A stretch of 64,000 bases of DNA. Source: Streptomyces scabiei 87.22. Its GTDB lineage: Bacteria; Actinomycetota; Actinomycetes; Streptomycetales; Streptomycetaceae. Location of the stretch: contig NC_013929.1 of NCBI RefSeq assembly GCF_000091305.1, forward strand, positions 620,001 to 684,000, given 5' to 3'. Within the stretch, counting starts at the first letter, position 1. The number at the start of each line of letters is the position of its first letter. Positions 27,286-35,394 of the stretch are shown here, piece by piece. The notes beneath the pieces are model-generated. The model saw only the letters and a list, made by a program, of their open reading frames with translations. It was not told the DNA's origin and did not search any database. The position numbers and the translations under genes are program-made.

Positions 27286-27657
27286 TCAGGGCCGCCGGCC
27301 GGCGCCGCCCGGGGTGAGGGCCGGCCGGGTGTCCGCCTGCTGCAGTTCCGCCAGCAGTTCGCGCTGACCGGCGAGCAGTTCGGTCAGGATGCGGCGGGCC
27401 GCGCGCAGCAGGTCGGCCACGTCGCCGCCGGCGAGTGCGTAGCTGACGGTGGAGCCCTCGCGGATGGAGATCACGATCCCCGAGCGGCGCAGTACCGCCA
27501 ACTGCTGGGAGAGGCTGGACGGTTCGATGTCGATCTCGTTCAGCAGGTCGCGTACGGCGAGGGGGCCGCCCTGCAGCAGTTCCAGGACCCGGATGCGGAC
27601 CGGGTGCCCGAGCATGCGGAAGAACTCGGCCTTGGCCTGGTAGAGGGGGACCTGCAT
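27286..27657 (-). CDS. ArsR/SmtB-family winged-helix regulator, 123 aa
   Basis: The winged helix spans residues 5-85 (FFRMLGHPVRIRVLELLQGG, LNEIDIEPSSLSQQLAVLRR, GSTVSYALAGGDVADLL). The ELCVCDL-type metal site of classical ArsR proteins is absent (AVRDLLNEI instead) and no cysteine is present, so it is unlikely to sense arsenic or zinc through thiols. A C-terminal helix is rich in Leu, Gln and Glu. A palindrome overlapping a promoter lies about 160-175 bases upstream and suggests autoregulation. The targets are unknown. Confidence 0.88.
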   Translation of the reverse strand: MQVPLYQAKAEFFRMLGHPVRIRVLELLQGGPLAVRDLLNEIDIEPSSLSQQLAVLRRSGIVISIREGSTVSYALAGGDVADLLRAARRILTELLAGQRELLAELQQADTRPALTPGGAGRRP

Positions 27658-27802
27658 GAGATTCGCTCACTCCCTGGCGCGTGACGGGTTCATCCCGGGC
27701 GCGGTGGCCCGTGGGCGCCACCGCGTTGTCGGCAGTGCGGAAGACGTGGTGCGGTCCATCCTCGTGGATCCGGCGCCGCACACCCAGGGGATTGACCTGA
27801 TC

Positions 27803-27831
27803 TGGATATGCCCAGTTGAAGAAGTCTTCAA
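27803..27831 (-). promoter_or_regulatory. Candidate arsR promoter with palindromic operator
   Basis: On the minus strand, TTGAAG (plus 27826-27831) and TATCCA (plus 27803-27808) are spaced by 17 bases. The -35 lies inside TTGAAGAAGTCTTCAA (27816-27831), a perfect palindrome with 7-base arms and a 2-base centre, the size bound by ArsR-family dimers. The expected transcript would have a leader of about 140 bases before the ArsR start at 27657. Inferred, not shown. Confidence 0.5.
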
Positions 27832-27867
27832 GTCATGGGCGTGCGGCGCCGCGCATCACGGAGGTGT

Positions 27868-28242
27868 CTACACGTCGAGTTCGGCCCCGATGCGCCTGAG
27901 CTGATGGCGGGCCATCGCCAGGTTCGACTTCCCCCGGTCGAGCACGAGGTAGAGGAACAGCCCGTTGCCTCCGCGGCCCTTGAGCGGCTGGATGATGTGG
28001 TACTGGCTGCCGAGGGTGATCAGCATGTCCTCGATCGCACCCGTGAGTCCGAGGTGCTCCATCGTGCGGGTCTTGGCGCGGATCACGTCCGTGTTGCCCG
28101 CCGCCGCGATCGTCAGGTCGAGGTCCTTGCCTCCCCCCAGCGTGCCCAGCGCCATACCACTGGTGTAGTCGACCAGCGCGGTCCCCAATGCGCCCTCGAT
28201 CGACGTCATGATCTCCTTCAGGGAAATCTCGGCATTGCTCAT
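27868..28242 (-). CDS. Stand-alone Roadblock/LC7 domain protein, 124 aa
   Basis: The whole protein is a single Roadblock/LC7 fold (EISLKEIMTSIEGALGTALV, DYTSGMALGTLGGGKDLDL, GSQYHIIQPLKGRGGNGLFL). In actinobacteria such proteins usually accompany a small GTPase or sensor kinase in conservons as activators, but no GTPase, kinase or DUF742 gene is adjacent. It may therefore act in trans or have another role. Start ATG 28242; a GGAG-like site precedes it. The 210 bases downstream hold the arsR promoter. Confidence 0.88.
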   Translation of the reverse strand: MSNAEISLKEIMTSIEGALGTALVDYTSGMALGTLGGGKDLDLTIAAAGNTDVIRAKTRTMEHLGLTGAIEDMLITLGSQYHIIQPLKGRGGNGLFLYLVLDRGKSNLAMARHQLRRIGAELDV

Positions 28243-28451
28243 GACAGCGTCTCCTCTGGTCGATGCGCGGCTCGGGCGTCACCCTTGCGCCGCCGGGTGC
28301 AAGGACCCTACGAAGACCTGCCGACCGAGACTCCCGAAGTTCCGCTACTGCACGAGCGAGCCCGAAATTGCCGGATCATCACATCATTGGCGATCGCTGA
28401 TGACCGGGAGACGGTTCATCCGTGTCAGGCGGCCCGTGTCGTGCGACGCGT

Positions 28452-28480
28452 GTCGTGCGGCCTGTGTCGGGCCGCACGAC
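28452..28480. terminator. Hairpin, 11-bp stem
   Basis: Perfect 11-base arms (28452-28462 and 28470-28480) around a 7-base loop, TGTGTCG. It lies just beyond the larger hairpin at 28491-28536 and may be part of a double terminator for the leftward flavocytochrome gene, or a secondary structure in the 337-base gap (28243-28579), which has no gene. Confidence 0.55.
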
Positions 28481-28490
28481 GGGCACGGCA

Positions 28491-28536
28491 CGACGCCGAG
28501 GCTCCGACGCGTGCGCGCGTCGGAGCCTCGGCGTCG
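28491..28536 (-). terminator. Strong hairpin terminator, 21-bp perfect stem
   Basis: The arms 28491-28511 and 28516-28536 are perfect reverse complements around a 4-base loop TGCG. The hairpin starts 44 bases after the stop of the leftward ferric-reductase-like gene. There is no U-tract, as is usual in Streptomyces. Confidence 0.75.
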
Positions 28537-28579
28537 ACGGACCGGACCGGACCAGGTCGGGTCGGCGGGTCCGCCCGGG

Positions 28580-29917
28580 TCAGGCCAGACCGAACCGCTC
28601 GGCGTGCACCTGCGCGCGGGGAACCTCCAGTCCCCGCAGGGCGGCGAGCACGGCCGAGGTCATCCCGGGCGGGCCGCAGACGTAGGTGTCGCGCTCGGCG
28701 ATGTCGGGGACCAGGGCCCGCAGGTTCTCCGGCTCGAAGGGTGAGCTGCCCTGGTCCCGGCTGCCGGTGAGCAGATGGAGCCGCCCGCCGCGGGCCTCGA
28801 CGAGCGTGCGCACCTCGTCGACGAGTACGGCGTCGTCCTCGGCGCGCACCCGGTAGAGCACGACGACGTCACCGGCCGCCTCCTCCTCCAGCAGCGCACG
28901 GACCGGCGTGATCCCCACGCCGCCGGCTATCAGCAGGGCGCCGGGCCGGGTGCGGTGCAGCGAGGTGAACGCCCCGTACGGTCCCTCGACGAACGCGCGC
29001 GTCCCGATCGGCAGGTGCCGCAGGCCGGCGCTGGTGGTGCCGGATGCCTTCGCGGTCAGGCGCAGCGTACGGCCGTCGGGGGCCGCCGACAGAGAGAAGG
29101 GGTTCGCCGTCCACCAGGAGTTGTGTCCCGGGAAGCGCCAGAAGCAGAACTGGCCCGCCCGGGCGGGCAGCCTGTCCAGGTGACGTCCGGTGACGTGCAC
29201 CGACACGACCTCGTCCGACTCCGGCACCACGGCCACGACCTCGAAGTGGTGGTAGGCGTTGCGCCACACGGGCAGCACGATCCGGCCGACCAGCAGGGAG
29301 CCGAACGCGAACAGCCACAGGGCCCACCAGTAGATCTCCGCGGCCGCGGAGGAGGTGAAGGTGGTGGTCTCCTGCAGCTGGTGGACGAAGGCCAGGCCCA
29401 GCGCCACGTACAGCAGCAGGTGCAGGGCGTGCCAGGTCTCGTACCGCAGCCGCCGTCGCACCTGACGGGCGGAGACCGCGGCGATCACGACGACGATCGC
29501 CGCGGCCAGCATCCCCAGCAGCGAGGCCGGTACTCCGGCCAGCGCGAAGAAGGTCTTCGTCATCGACGCGTCGTCGAGCGTCGCGTAGCCCAGCACCACC
29601 AGGACGGCGTGCGTCAGCAGGGTCCACAGCAGGGTGAAGCCGACCCACCGGTGCCACACCGTCAGCCGGTCCATGCCTATACGGCGGTCCAGCCACGGCA
29701 GCCGGGCCACGAGCAGCAGTTGGAACAGCATCAGCACGGCCGCGTGCAGACCGAAGAACTTGGCGACCGTGAGCACCCCGTTCTTGCCGGTCCCCGCGGT
29801 GAGGAACAGGACCTCGACGATCACCAAGTTGACGATGACGAACGTCCACAGCACCCACCGCGCCGCAACCACAGGGGGTACGGCGGCTCTTGGCACCCCT
29901 GAAATCGTCGCCTCCAC
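28580..29917 (-). CDS. Ferric-reductase-like flavocytochrome (ferredoxin reductase family), 445 aa
   Basis: Six hydrophobic helices occupy residues 15-225. Paired histidines (LTVWHRWVGFTLLW, LTHAVLVVLG; TWHALHLLLYVALGLAFVHQ) could bind two haems, as in FRE/NOX proteins. The cytosolic half is a ferredoxin-NADP reductase module: FAD motif NPFSLSAAPDGRTLRL, GxGITP-like GGVGITPVRALLEE and NAD motif YVCGPPGMTSAVL. It would carry electrons from NAD(P)H across the membrane to an outer acceptor such as Fe(III). Start GTG 29917 follows AGAAGGGA; an upstream ATG at 29965 adds 16 residues. A strong hairpin follows the stop. Confidence 0.88.
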   Translation of the reverse strand: MEATISGVPRAAVPPVVAARWVLWTFVIVNLVIVEVLFLTAGTGKNGVLTVAKFFGLHAAVLMLFQLLLVARLPWLDRRIGMDRLTVWHRWVGFTLLWTLLTHAVLVVLGYATLDDASMTKTFFALAGVPASLLGMLAAAIVVVIAAVSARQVRRRLRYETWHALHLLLYVALGLAFVHQLQETTTFTSSAAAEIYWWALWLFAFGSLLVGRIVLPVWRNAYHHFEVVAVVPESDEVVSVHVTGRHLDRLPARAGQFCFWRFPGHNSWWTANPFSLSAAPDGRTLRLTAKASGTTSAGLRHLPIGTRAFVEGPYGAFTSLHRTRPGALLIAGGVGITPVRALLEEEAAGDVVVLYRVRAEDDAVLVDEVRTLVEARGGRLHLLTGSRDQGSSPFEPENLRALVPDIAERDTYVCGPPGMTSAVLAALRGLEVPRAQVHAERFGLA

Positions 29918-30219
29918 GGGCTTTCCCTTCTCTGTCCCAGTGATGTACTCGCGCCCGGCCCCCACGAGGCCGCGCGGACCGGGCGTTTCCGACCGGATAC
30001 GGCACCGCTCGGGGGCAAGAATAGGAAATCCGACGTGAACCAGACCCAGTTCGGCCTCAATCGTTCTTGCTTTCGGTATTCCTGCCCAGTGGGCTCCCGG
30101 ACTCTAGTCCCACCCGTCGGCCGTTCCGGTGTCCGTCGCCCGGTACGCTGCGTGATTAAGGTCTTAATCACAAGCCGTCACAGGGCTGTTGGAACACGAC
30201 AGGCGCTGTTGGGGTACAT
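29918..30219. other. Divergent intergenic region, flavocytochrome / lacI
   Basis: This is 302 bases without a gene. It contains the perfect inverted repeat at 30152-30171 near the lacI start. The stretch 30010-30080 is noticeably A/T-richer than its surroundings and probably holds the leftward promoter, although no consensus pair is clear. Confidence 0.4.
30152..30171. promoter_or_regulatory. Candidate LacI-family operator
   Basis: GTGATTAAGGTCTTAATCAC is a perfect inverted repeat with 9-base arms and a 2-base centre, unusually A/T-rich for this genome, 49 bases before the lacI start. The position and symmetry fit an autoregulatory operator. Divergent control of the flavocytochrome gene is also possible. 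Confidence 0.6.
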
Positions 30220-31281
30220 ATGAGAAGCTCGCGTGTCTGGCAGCGCCCCACGCTCGACGCCGTGGCCACGCACGCCGGGGTGTCCACGGCCACGGTGTCG
30301 AACGCGCTCAACGGAACCGGCCGGCTGTCCGAGGCGACCAGGCAGCGTGTGCTCGCCGCGGCGCGCGAACTCGGTTACGCCCCGGTCGGCACGAACCGGA
30401 CCCTGGCCCGCGGCGGCACGGGCGTACTCGGTCTGACCATGACGGCGTACGGGGATCTGCCCGTCGCGTACACCGAGATCCCGTACTACGCGCAGCTGGC
30501 GCTGAGCGCCACCGCCGCGGCGCACGAGCGCGGCTTCCTGCTGATGGTGATGCCGAACTCTCTGTCGCGGCGGATGTGGCTCAACACCCCGGTGGACGGC
30601 GTCGTCCACATGGATCCGCGTGCCGACGATCCGGTGCGCACCCTCCTGCGGGAGCGCGGCATCCCCATCGTCTGCGACGGCCGGCCGCCGCAGCCGCACT
30701 GGTGCGACGCGTGGGTGGACACCGACCATGACACCGGACTGCGTCTCCTGCTCGACCACCTCTCCGAGTCCGGAGCCCGGCGGATCGGGCTCTCCCTGCC
30801 GGTCCACGACGCCGCGTACCCGCGTCTGATCGAACGTGCCTACGCGTCCTGGTGCGCCGAGCACGACCTGCCCCGCCTCGTCGAGGAGTATGCCTCCGTG
30901 CCCGACTACTTCCGGGCCGAACGCGAGGCGGTGGGCCGGCTGCTCGACCGCGATCCACGCCCCGACGCCGTCATCGGCGTCTACTCCGACTCCGGTCACA
31001 ACATCCTCGCGGCCTCGCGGCGGCACGGGCTCCGGGTGCCCCAGGATCTGCTGGTGGCGTGCGTCAGCGAGGACGCGGACTACGCGACGACGGCCCCGCC
31101 CGTCACCACGCTCAGCCTCCGCCCGGACCGGCTGGGCGAGGAGGCGATCGACCTGCTGATCGCTCTCGTCAACGGCCGCGTCGGTGTGGACCGGCGCCGG
31201 CTCGTCCAGCCGGTCCTGGTCCCGCGGCGGTCCTCCGGTCCCGTTACTGCCCGTCGGCGACGACGTCCCAGTGCTCGATGA
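30220..31281 (+). CDS. LacI-family transcriptional regulator, 353 aa
   Basis: The N-terminal HTH and hinge helix (PTLDAVATHAGVSTATVSNA, LNGTGRLSEATRQRVL, LGYAPVGTNRTLARG) are followed by a periplasmic-binding-protein-like effector domain (GVLGLTMTAYGDLPVAYTEI ... ACVSEDADYATTAPPVTTLS). The Leu of the minor-groove hinge is replaced (NRTLARGG instead of xxLAxxL), so hinge contacts may differ. Ligand unknown. The last 38 bases overlap the convergent NTF2-like lipoprotein gene. A 20-bp operator candidate is upstream. Confidence 0.9.
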   Translation: MRSSRVWQRPTLDAVATHAGVSTATVSNALNGTGRLSEATRQRVLAAARELGYAPVGTNRTLARGGTGVLGLTMTAYGDLPVAYTEIPYYAQLALSATAAAHERGFLLMVMPNSLSRRMWLNTPVDGVVHMDPRADDPVRTLLRERGIPIVCDGRPPQPHWCDAWVDTDHDTGLRLLLDHLSESGARRIGLSLPVHDAAYPRLIERAYASWCAEHDLPRLVEEYASVPDYFRAEREAVGRLLDRDPRPDAVIGVYSDSGHNILAASRRHGLRVPQDLLVACVSEDADYATTAPPVTTLSLRPDRLGEEAIDLLIALVNGRVGVDRRRLVQPVLVPRRSSGPVTARRRRRPSAR

Positions 31282-32176
31282 TCTTCCCGTCGACCACGCG
31301 GAAGAGGTCCGCGACGACGTGGTCGACGCTGAAGACCCACACCAGGTCCCCGTCGGCGAGGGTGTTGCCGAACCGGGTCCGGCCGCCCGCGCCTGGTGAG
31401 GCGCTCGCGCCGGACTTGTCGTTCGCGGAAGGGGCGTCCTCGGTGGCCTGGCGCAGCAGCCGCTTCAGCGGGCCCGTGCCGTTCGGGATCATCGGGTTGT
31501 GCTGGTAGTACCGCGGATCCCATTTCCTGTCGATCACGGTCACGTCGCCGTCGGACAGCTCACGGTACGCGGTGACCGCGAACTTCCGGTTCCTCTCCTC
31601 CTGTGCCTCCGACAGGGACGGGGCTCCCTTCGGGTACCTGTACGCGTCACCGAACAGGGAGTTCCCACTGGCCGTCTTCGGCGGCACGGTCTGGGTGATG
31701 CCCCAGTGTTCGACGAGCTTGCCGCGGGCGACCCGGTACAGGTCCGCCCTGGCCACCCCGGTGGCCTCGTCCGCCGGGGTGGCCGACGCCTGCCAGTGCA
31801 CGGCCACCAGGTCGCCGTCGGCGGCCACGTGCTTGACGGTGGCCACCGCGCCGGGAATCCTCGCCCTCAGGTTCGCGAACTGCTCGATCTGTCCCCCGGC
31901 TCCGCCGGACACCGACTTCTCGTGCTGGACGAAGCCGGCGGCGACGAGTTCGGTCACCACGTCGCTCCTGTTCTTGTTGAACGCCTGCGCGTACAGACGC
32001 AGCACGAGCGCCTTGTTCCGCTCCTCGGCCGAGGCCGAGGAGCGGGCCGCCGAGGACGGGGCGGAGGCGGGGGACGAGCTGGACGCGGAGGACCGCGTGG
32101 TGCCGGACGTGCCGGCGCAGGCGGTCGCGAGGCAGGCCACGGCGGCGAGCCAGGGCAGGGTCTTGCGGTGTCTCAC
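31244..32176 (-). CDS. Lipoprotein with two NTF2/SnoaL-like domains, 310 aa
   Basis: Signal peptide with lipobox LATAC (Cys at about residue 20) and a Ser/Ala-rich linker to residue 50. Two homologous cone folds follow: ALVLRLYAQAFNKNRSDVVT...VQHEKS...LVEHWGITQTV and FAVTAYRELSDGDVTVIDRK...YQHNPM...IIEHWDVVADG. The repeated QH and EHW motifs show internal duplication. The fold may bind or isomerise small molecules outside the cell. Its 3' end runs 38 bases into the lacI gene on the other strand. Start ATG 32176. Confidence 0.82.
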   Translation of the reverse strand: MRHRKTLPWLAAVACLATACAGTSGTTRSSASSSSPASAPSSAARSSASAEERNKALVLRLYAQAFNKNRSDVVTELVAAGFVQHEKSVSGGAGGQIEQFANLRARIPGAVATVKHVAADGDLVAVHWQASATPADEATGVARADLYRVARGKLVEHWGITQTVPPKTASGNSLFGDAYRYPKGAPSLSEAQEERNRKFAVTAYRELSDGDVTVIDRKWDPRYYQHNPMIPNGTGPLKRLLRQATEDAPSANDKSGASASPGAGGRTRFGNTLADGDLVWVFSVDHVVADLFRVVDGKIIEHWDVVADGQ

Positions 32177-32332
32177 GTGCTCTCCTGTGGACGGTCGACG
32201 TCTGTCGACGGGATGCCGCGACGCTCACGGAACGCGTCTGGCTCCATCCCATCGCGCCGCTGTCCGGCGTTCACTCCGCCGACCGGCGGGACGCACCCCG
32301 CCGACAGGCCGGGCCCCGGTCCTCCGAAAGAT

Positions 32333-32365
32333 GCACCTGCCGCGCCCGTCGGGCGGGGCAGGTGC
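32333..32365 (-). terminator. Hairpin terminator after discoidin-cutinase
   Basis: Outer arms GCACCTGCC (32333-32341) and GGCAGGTGC (32357-32365) pair perfectly, and CGCCCG/CGGGCG can pair inside. The hairpin begins 12 bases after the cutinase stop (minus strand) and closes that transcription unit. Confidence 0.65.
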
Positions 32366-32376
32366 GCGCGAGCCGA

Positions 32377-33714
32377 TCAGAACGGGCAGGTGTCCATCCA
32401 GCGCGTGACCAGGGCGGTGTTGTTCTTGTCCGCTTCCCGCGCGGCTCCGCACAGGAACGGGCCGAAGCGGGTGTCGGCACGCAGCCAGAGGCTGAGGAAC
32501 GACACGATCCACTTGCCTTGCCTGGCCTTGTCGCCGTAACCCGTCATCGGGCACAGATGGTCGCCCGGCACCTCGACATAGAGCTTCTCGGCCCGGGACA
32601 TGGAGGTGTACCAGGGCACCGCGTAGGTGTTGCCGTGGGCCACCGGATCGCTCTGGCAGGTCAGGAAGAACGTGGGGTCGGTGACCTGGGAGAAGTTCAT
32701 GTTCGGGTAGTAGGGGGCCGTGGGCACACCTGCCCGGAAGCGCGCGTCGTCCCGCAGGGCCGCCATGACACCGCCGCCGCCCATCGAGTGCCCGACCGCC
32801 CCGAGCGTGCCGTCGAGCTTCCCGGACAGCGGGTTGCCCGTGGTGTCGCCGAGCGCGAGCAACTGGGTGCCTGCCGCCGAGATCTGACGGCCGCGCGACG
32901 CGGGATCGTCGAGGAGGGTGGTGGTCCCGACGTTCAGCACCACGAAACCCCAGGAGGCGAGGCGGGGTGCGAGCCACCGCAGGTTCTCCTGCGTGCCCTG
33001 GTAGCCCGGCATCAGGACGACGCCCGGGTACGCGCCGCCGCTCGTGGGGTACGTGACCGTGCCGGAGCCGTACCCGCTGGGGCTGGGGACGGTGTAGGCG
33101 GCGGTGGGCAGCGGCCCGGCGGCGGCTTCCAGGGCGGCCGTCGTCGGGTCCGGGATCGTGCCGTCCGACGGGGTGCCGCCCCCGGAGCCGTACACCTGGA
33201 ACTCCCACAGCGAGTAGCCGTAGAGGGTCCCCCGCTGGGTGCCCTGCAGGCGGACGTATCGTCCCGTGCCGTTCACGTCGAGGGTCTGCACTCCCCCGGC
33301 ACCCGTCGTGGTCGAGTGGACGGTGGTCCAGGCGGTGCCGTCGTCGGAGGTCTGGATCCGGAACGTGCGGGCGTAGGCGGCCTCCCAGCGCAGGACGACC
33401 CGGCTGAGGGTGGCGGTGGCGCCCAGGTCGACCTGCAGCCACTGCGGATCGCCGAACGTGCTCGACCAGCGTGTGCCGGTGTCGCCGTCCACCGCCGCCG
33501 ACGCGGGAGTGGACTCCTTCTCGGTGGACGAGGCGGTCGCGGGTCTGCCCTGGGAGAGCAGGTCGGCCGCGGCCGCCGGCGGGGCGGCGGCCGTCAGCAG
33601 GGCCAGGGCCAGGCCGATGGTGGTCGCGAGGGAGATCAGTGACGTCATGGCGCGGGACCGGGACCGGGACCGCGACGGGGCGGCCGGGTGGGGTGGACGA
33701 CGGTAGGGACGCAT
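32377..33714 (-). CDS. Secreted discoidin-domain cutinase / PET-hydrolase-like polyester hydrolase, 445 aa
   Basis: A signal peptide (1-49) precedes an F5/8-type discoidin domain (about 50-180: TASSTEKESTPASAAVDGD, WLQVDLG, LYGYSLWEFQVYG), then a complete cutinase of the Thermobifida/PETase type. Its landmarks are oxyanion loop MPGYQGTQENLRWLAPRLAS, nucleophile GHSMGGGG, catalytic Asp in TCQSDPVAH, catalytic His in PGDHLCPM, and the terminal FLCG...DTCPF disulphide pair. Cysteines next to the Asp and His match the extra active-site disulphide described for Ideonella PETase. The aromatic residue that is Trp in known enzymes is Tyr here (TAPYYPN). Start ATG 33714 has an excellent GGAGG site. 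It should hydrolyse an external polyester such as cutin; the discoidin domain may bind a surface. Confidence 0.88.
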   Translation of the reverse strand: MRPYRRPPHPAAPSRSRSRSRAMTSLISLATTIGLALALLTAAAPPAAAADLLSQGRPATASSTEKESTPASAAVDGDTGTRWSSTFGDPQWLQVDLGATATLSRVVLRWEAAYARTFRIQTSDDGTAWTTVHSTTTGAGGVQTLDVNGTGRYVRLQGTQRGTLYGYSLWEFQVYGSGGGTPSDGTIPDPTTAALEAAAGPLPTAAYTVPSPSGYGSGTVTYPTSGGAYPGVVLMPGYQGTQENLRWLAPRLASWGFVVLNVGTTTLLDDPASRGRQISAAGTQLLALGDTTGNPLSGKLDGTLGAVGHSMGGGGVMAALRDDARFRAGVPTAPYYPNMNFSQVTDPTFFLTCQSDPVAHGNTYAVPWYTSMSRAEKLYVEVPGDHLCPMTGYGDKARQGKWIVSFLSLWLRADTRFGPFLCGAAREADKNNTALVTRWMDTCPF

Positions 33715-33818
33715 TGCTTTACCTCCGGATAGCGGTGAGCGCGGTAACCGGACAGCGAGGTGCGCCCGCGCTGGGGAGCACGGGCGGGAGCCCGCCGGAT
33801 TGTGAGCTGTCGCAGCGC

Positions 33819-33846
33819 GGAAGGAAAGAGCCGGAAGGAAAGAGCC
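33819..33846. repeat. 14-bp tandem direct repeat
   Basis: GGAAGGAAAGAGCC occurs twice head to tail in the 191-base gap between the esterase and cutinase genes. It is purine-rich. Role unknown; possibly a slippage product. Confidence 0.6.
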
Positions 33847-33905
33847 GGGAGGAGAGACGTGCGGCGGAGAGAGGGCGGACGGGGCCGGGAGGCCGGCCGG
33901 CGCCG

Positions 33906-35300
33906 CTAGCGGGTCTGGTCGAACAGCCAGTCGATGACCACGTCGTTCTCGTAGGTCTGGGCCCAGGCGAGGTGGGGGTTCACGGGTGTCGTGCCGGGCG
34001 GGTAACTCGTGAACAGGACGTGGCTGCCCGTGGCCCGGGCCTGCCGCAGAAGTGCCCGGGACCGGGCCTCGAACTCCGCCTTCGGCAGGTCGTTGGCCCA
34101 CTCCCCGCGGGTGACGGGTGCGCCGGCGGTCTCCAGCGCGTTCATCAGTGTCCAGGTGCCGGGCCTGCCGAACCGGCCCTCGCGATAGGGGACGACCGGG
34201 TCGTCGACGGAGTGGTCGGCCCAGATCGGGATGTGCGTGATCCTCTCCATGGCCGCCGTCTCGCCCCACCCGGCCGTGGGCAGGGCCGCCGCGAACATGT
34301 CGGGCCGCTTCGCCAGCAGGCTGTAGATGCCGCGCCCGCCCGAGGACAGGCCGACGACGTAGAGCCGCGCCGTGTCGACGGTGCGGGAGTGTTCGCTCAC
34401 GAAGGTCTCGACGAGTTCGATCAGCGCGGCCTGCACCCGGGCGTCGGTCCAGTCCGTGCCGTCGGGCCCGTCCATGGGCCGCGGCAGGGGAATCTGCGGC
34501 GCGAGCACGAACGCGGGGTCGCGGCGCTGTCGTTCAGGTTCGGCGAACGTGACCGCGATCCGGTTGGACGTCAGCTGGGTCATGTTGTTGTCGGCCACCT
34601 CGCCACCGCCGTGCAGGGTGACGACGAGCGGGTACCGGGTGCGCGCCCGCGGGTTCCGCAGGAAGCGCGCGGGCCGGTACAGCCGGAAGTCGAGTTCGAA
34701 GCCCGTCGAGTCGGTGAAGGAGCCCGCGGCGAAGTCGTCGACCACGGGAGTGACGACGCCGTCGTTCCGGATCGCGAACGGACCGGCCCTGAGCACCGGT
34801 TCGCCCTCGGGGGTGTGCACGTCCGCCACCTGTCCGACGGAGTAGGCACGGTCGAGCGGAAGGGGGTCGGTGGCGGCGGCCCGCGCGTTGGGGTCGTTCG
34901 GGTCGAGTTCCAGGATCAGGCGGTCGCCCGGCCGCCCCGGGCGGGACCGGTGGTCCACGTCGGCGGTGGTGTGGGAGTAGACCCGGAGCACCGTACGGGC
35001 GGCTGTTCGTCCGCCCACGGTGGCCGTGACCCGGAAGGCCGAGGGCGGGATCACCGTACCGCCGAGGTCGATGCGCTGGGCGTACTGGAGGGCGACGGCC
35101 GCGACCAGCCAGTTGTTCCTCGGCGTCACCCGGGTGACCAGGTCGGTCCGCAGGACTTCGGGTCGTCCGGGCGTCGGCCGTCGCTCGTCCGCCGTGACGG
35201 TCGGGATGTCGTCGGCCGACGCGGGTGCCGTGCTCACGGCCGGCGCGACGACCGCGCCCGCGGTGCCCGCGAGCACCGTACGTCTGGTGATCCTTCTCAT
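33906..35300 (-). CDS. Tat-exported alpha/beta-hydrolase esterase with N-terminal Ig-like domain, 464 aa
   Basis: The signal RRITRRTVLAGTAG is a twin-arginine type with cleavage after ASA (about 29). Residues 40-190 form a beta-rich Ig-like domain as in actinobacterial EstA-like esterases. Residues 205-464 are an alpha/beta hydrolase with YPLVVTLHGGGEVADNNM (oxyanion loop), nucleophile elbow GLSSGGRG, Asp in SVDDPVVPY and His in VNPHLAW. Related enzymes cleave short polyester or phenolic ester bonds; the real substrate is unknown. It is 94 bases after the CitMHS stop and before the cutinase, same strand, so it is likely part of that unit. Confidence 0.82.
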   Translation of the reverse strand: MRRITRRTVLAGTAGAVVAPAVSTAPASADDIPTVTADERRPTPGRPEVLRTDLVTRVTPRNNWLVAAVALQYAQRIDLGGTVIPPSAFRVTATVGGRTAARTVLRVYSHTTADVDHRSRPGRPGDRLILELDPNDPNARAAATDPLPLDRAYSVGQVADVHTPEGEPVLRAGPFAIRNDGVVTPVVDDFAAGSFTDSTGFELDFRLYRPARFLRNPRARTRYPLVVTLHGGGEVADNNMTQLTSNRIAVTFAEPERQRRDPAFVLAPQIPLPRPMDGPDGTDWTDARVQAALIELVETFVSEHSRTVDTARLYVVGLSSGGRGIYSLLAKRPDMFAAALPTAGWGETAAMERITHIPIWADHSVDDPVVPYREGRFGRPGTWTLMNALETAGAPVTRGEWANDLPKAEFEARSRALLRQARATGSHVLFTSYPPGTTPVNPHLAWAQTYENDVVIDWLFDQTR

Positions 35301-35394
35301 GCGTCCTCGTCTCGGTCGGCGGGGGCACCCGGCTCGGGTGCCTGAACGTGTGGCGCTGCTCCGAACTCCCGTAAGGGCTGGACGTGTTGACAGG

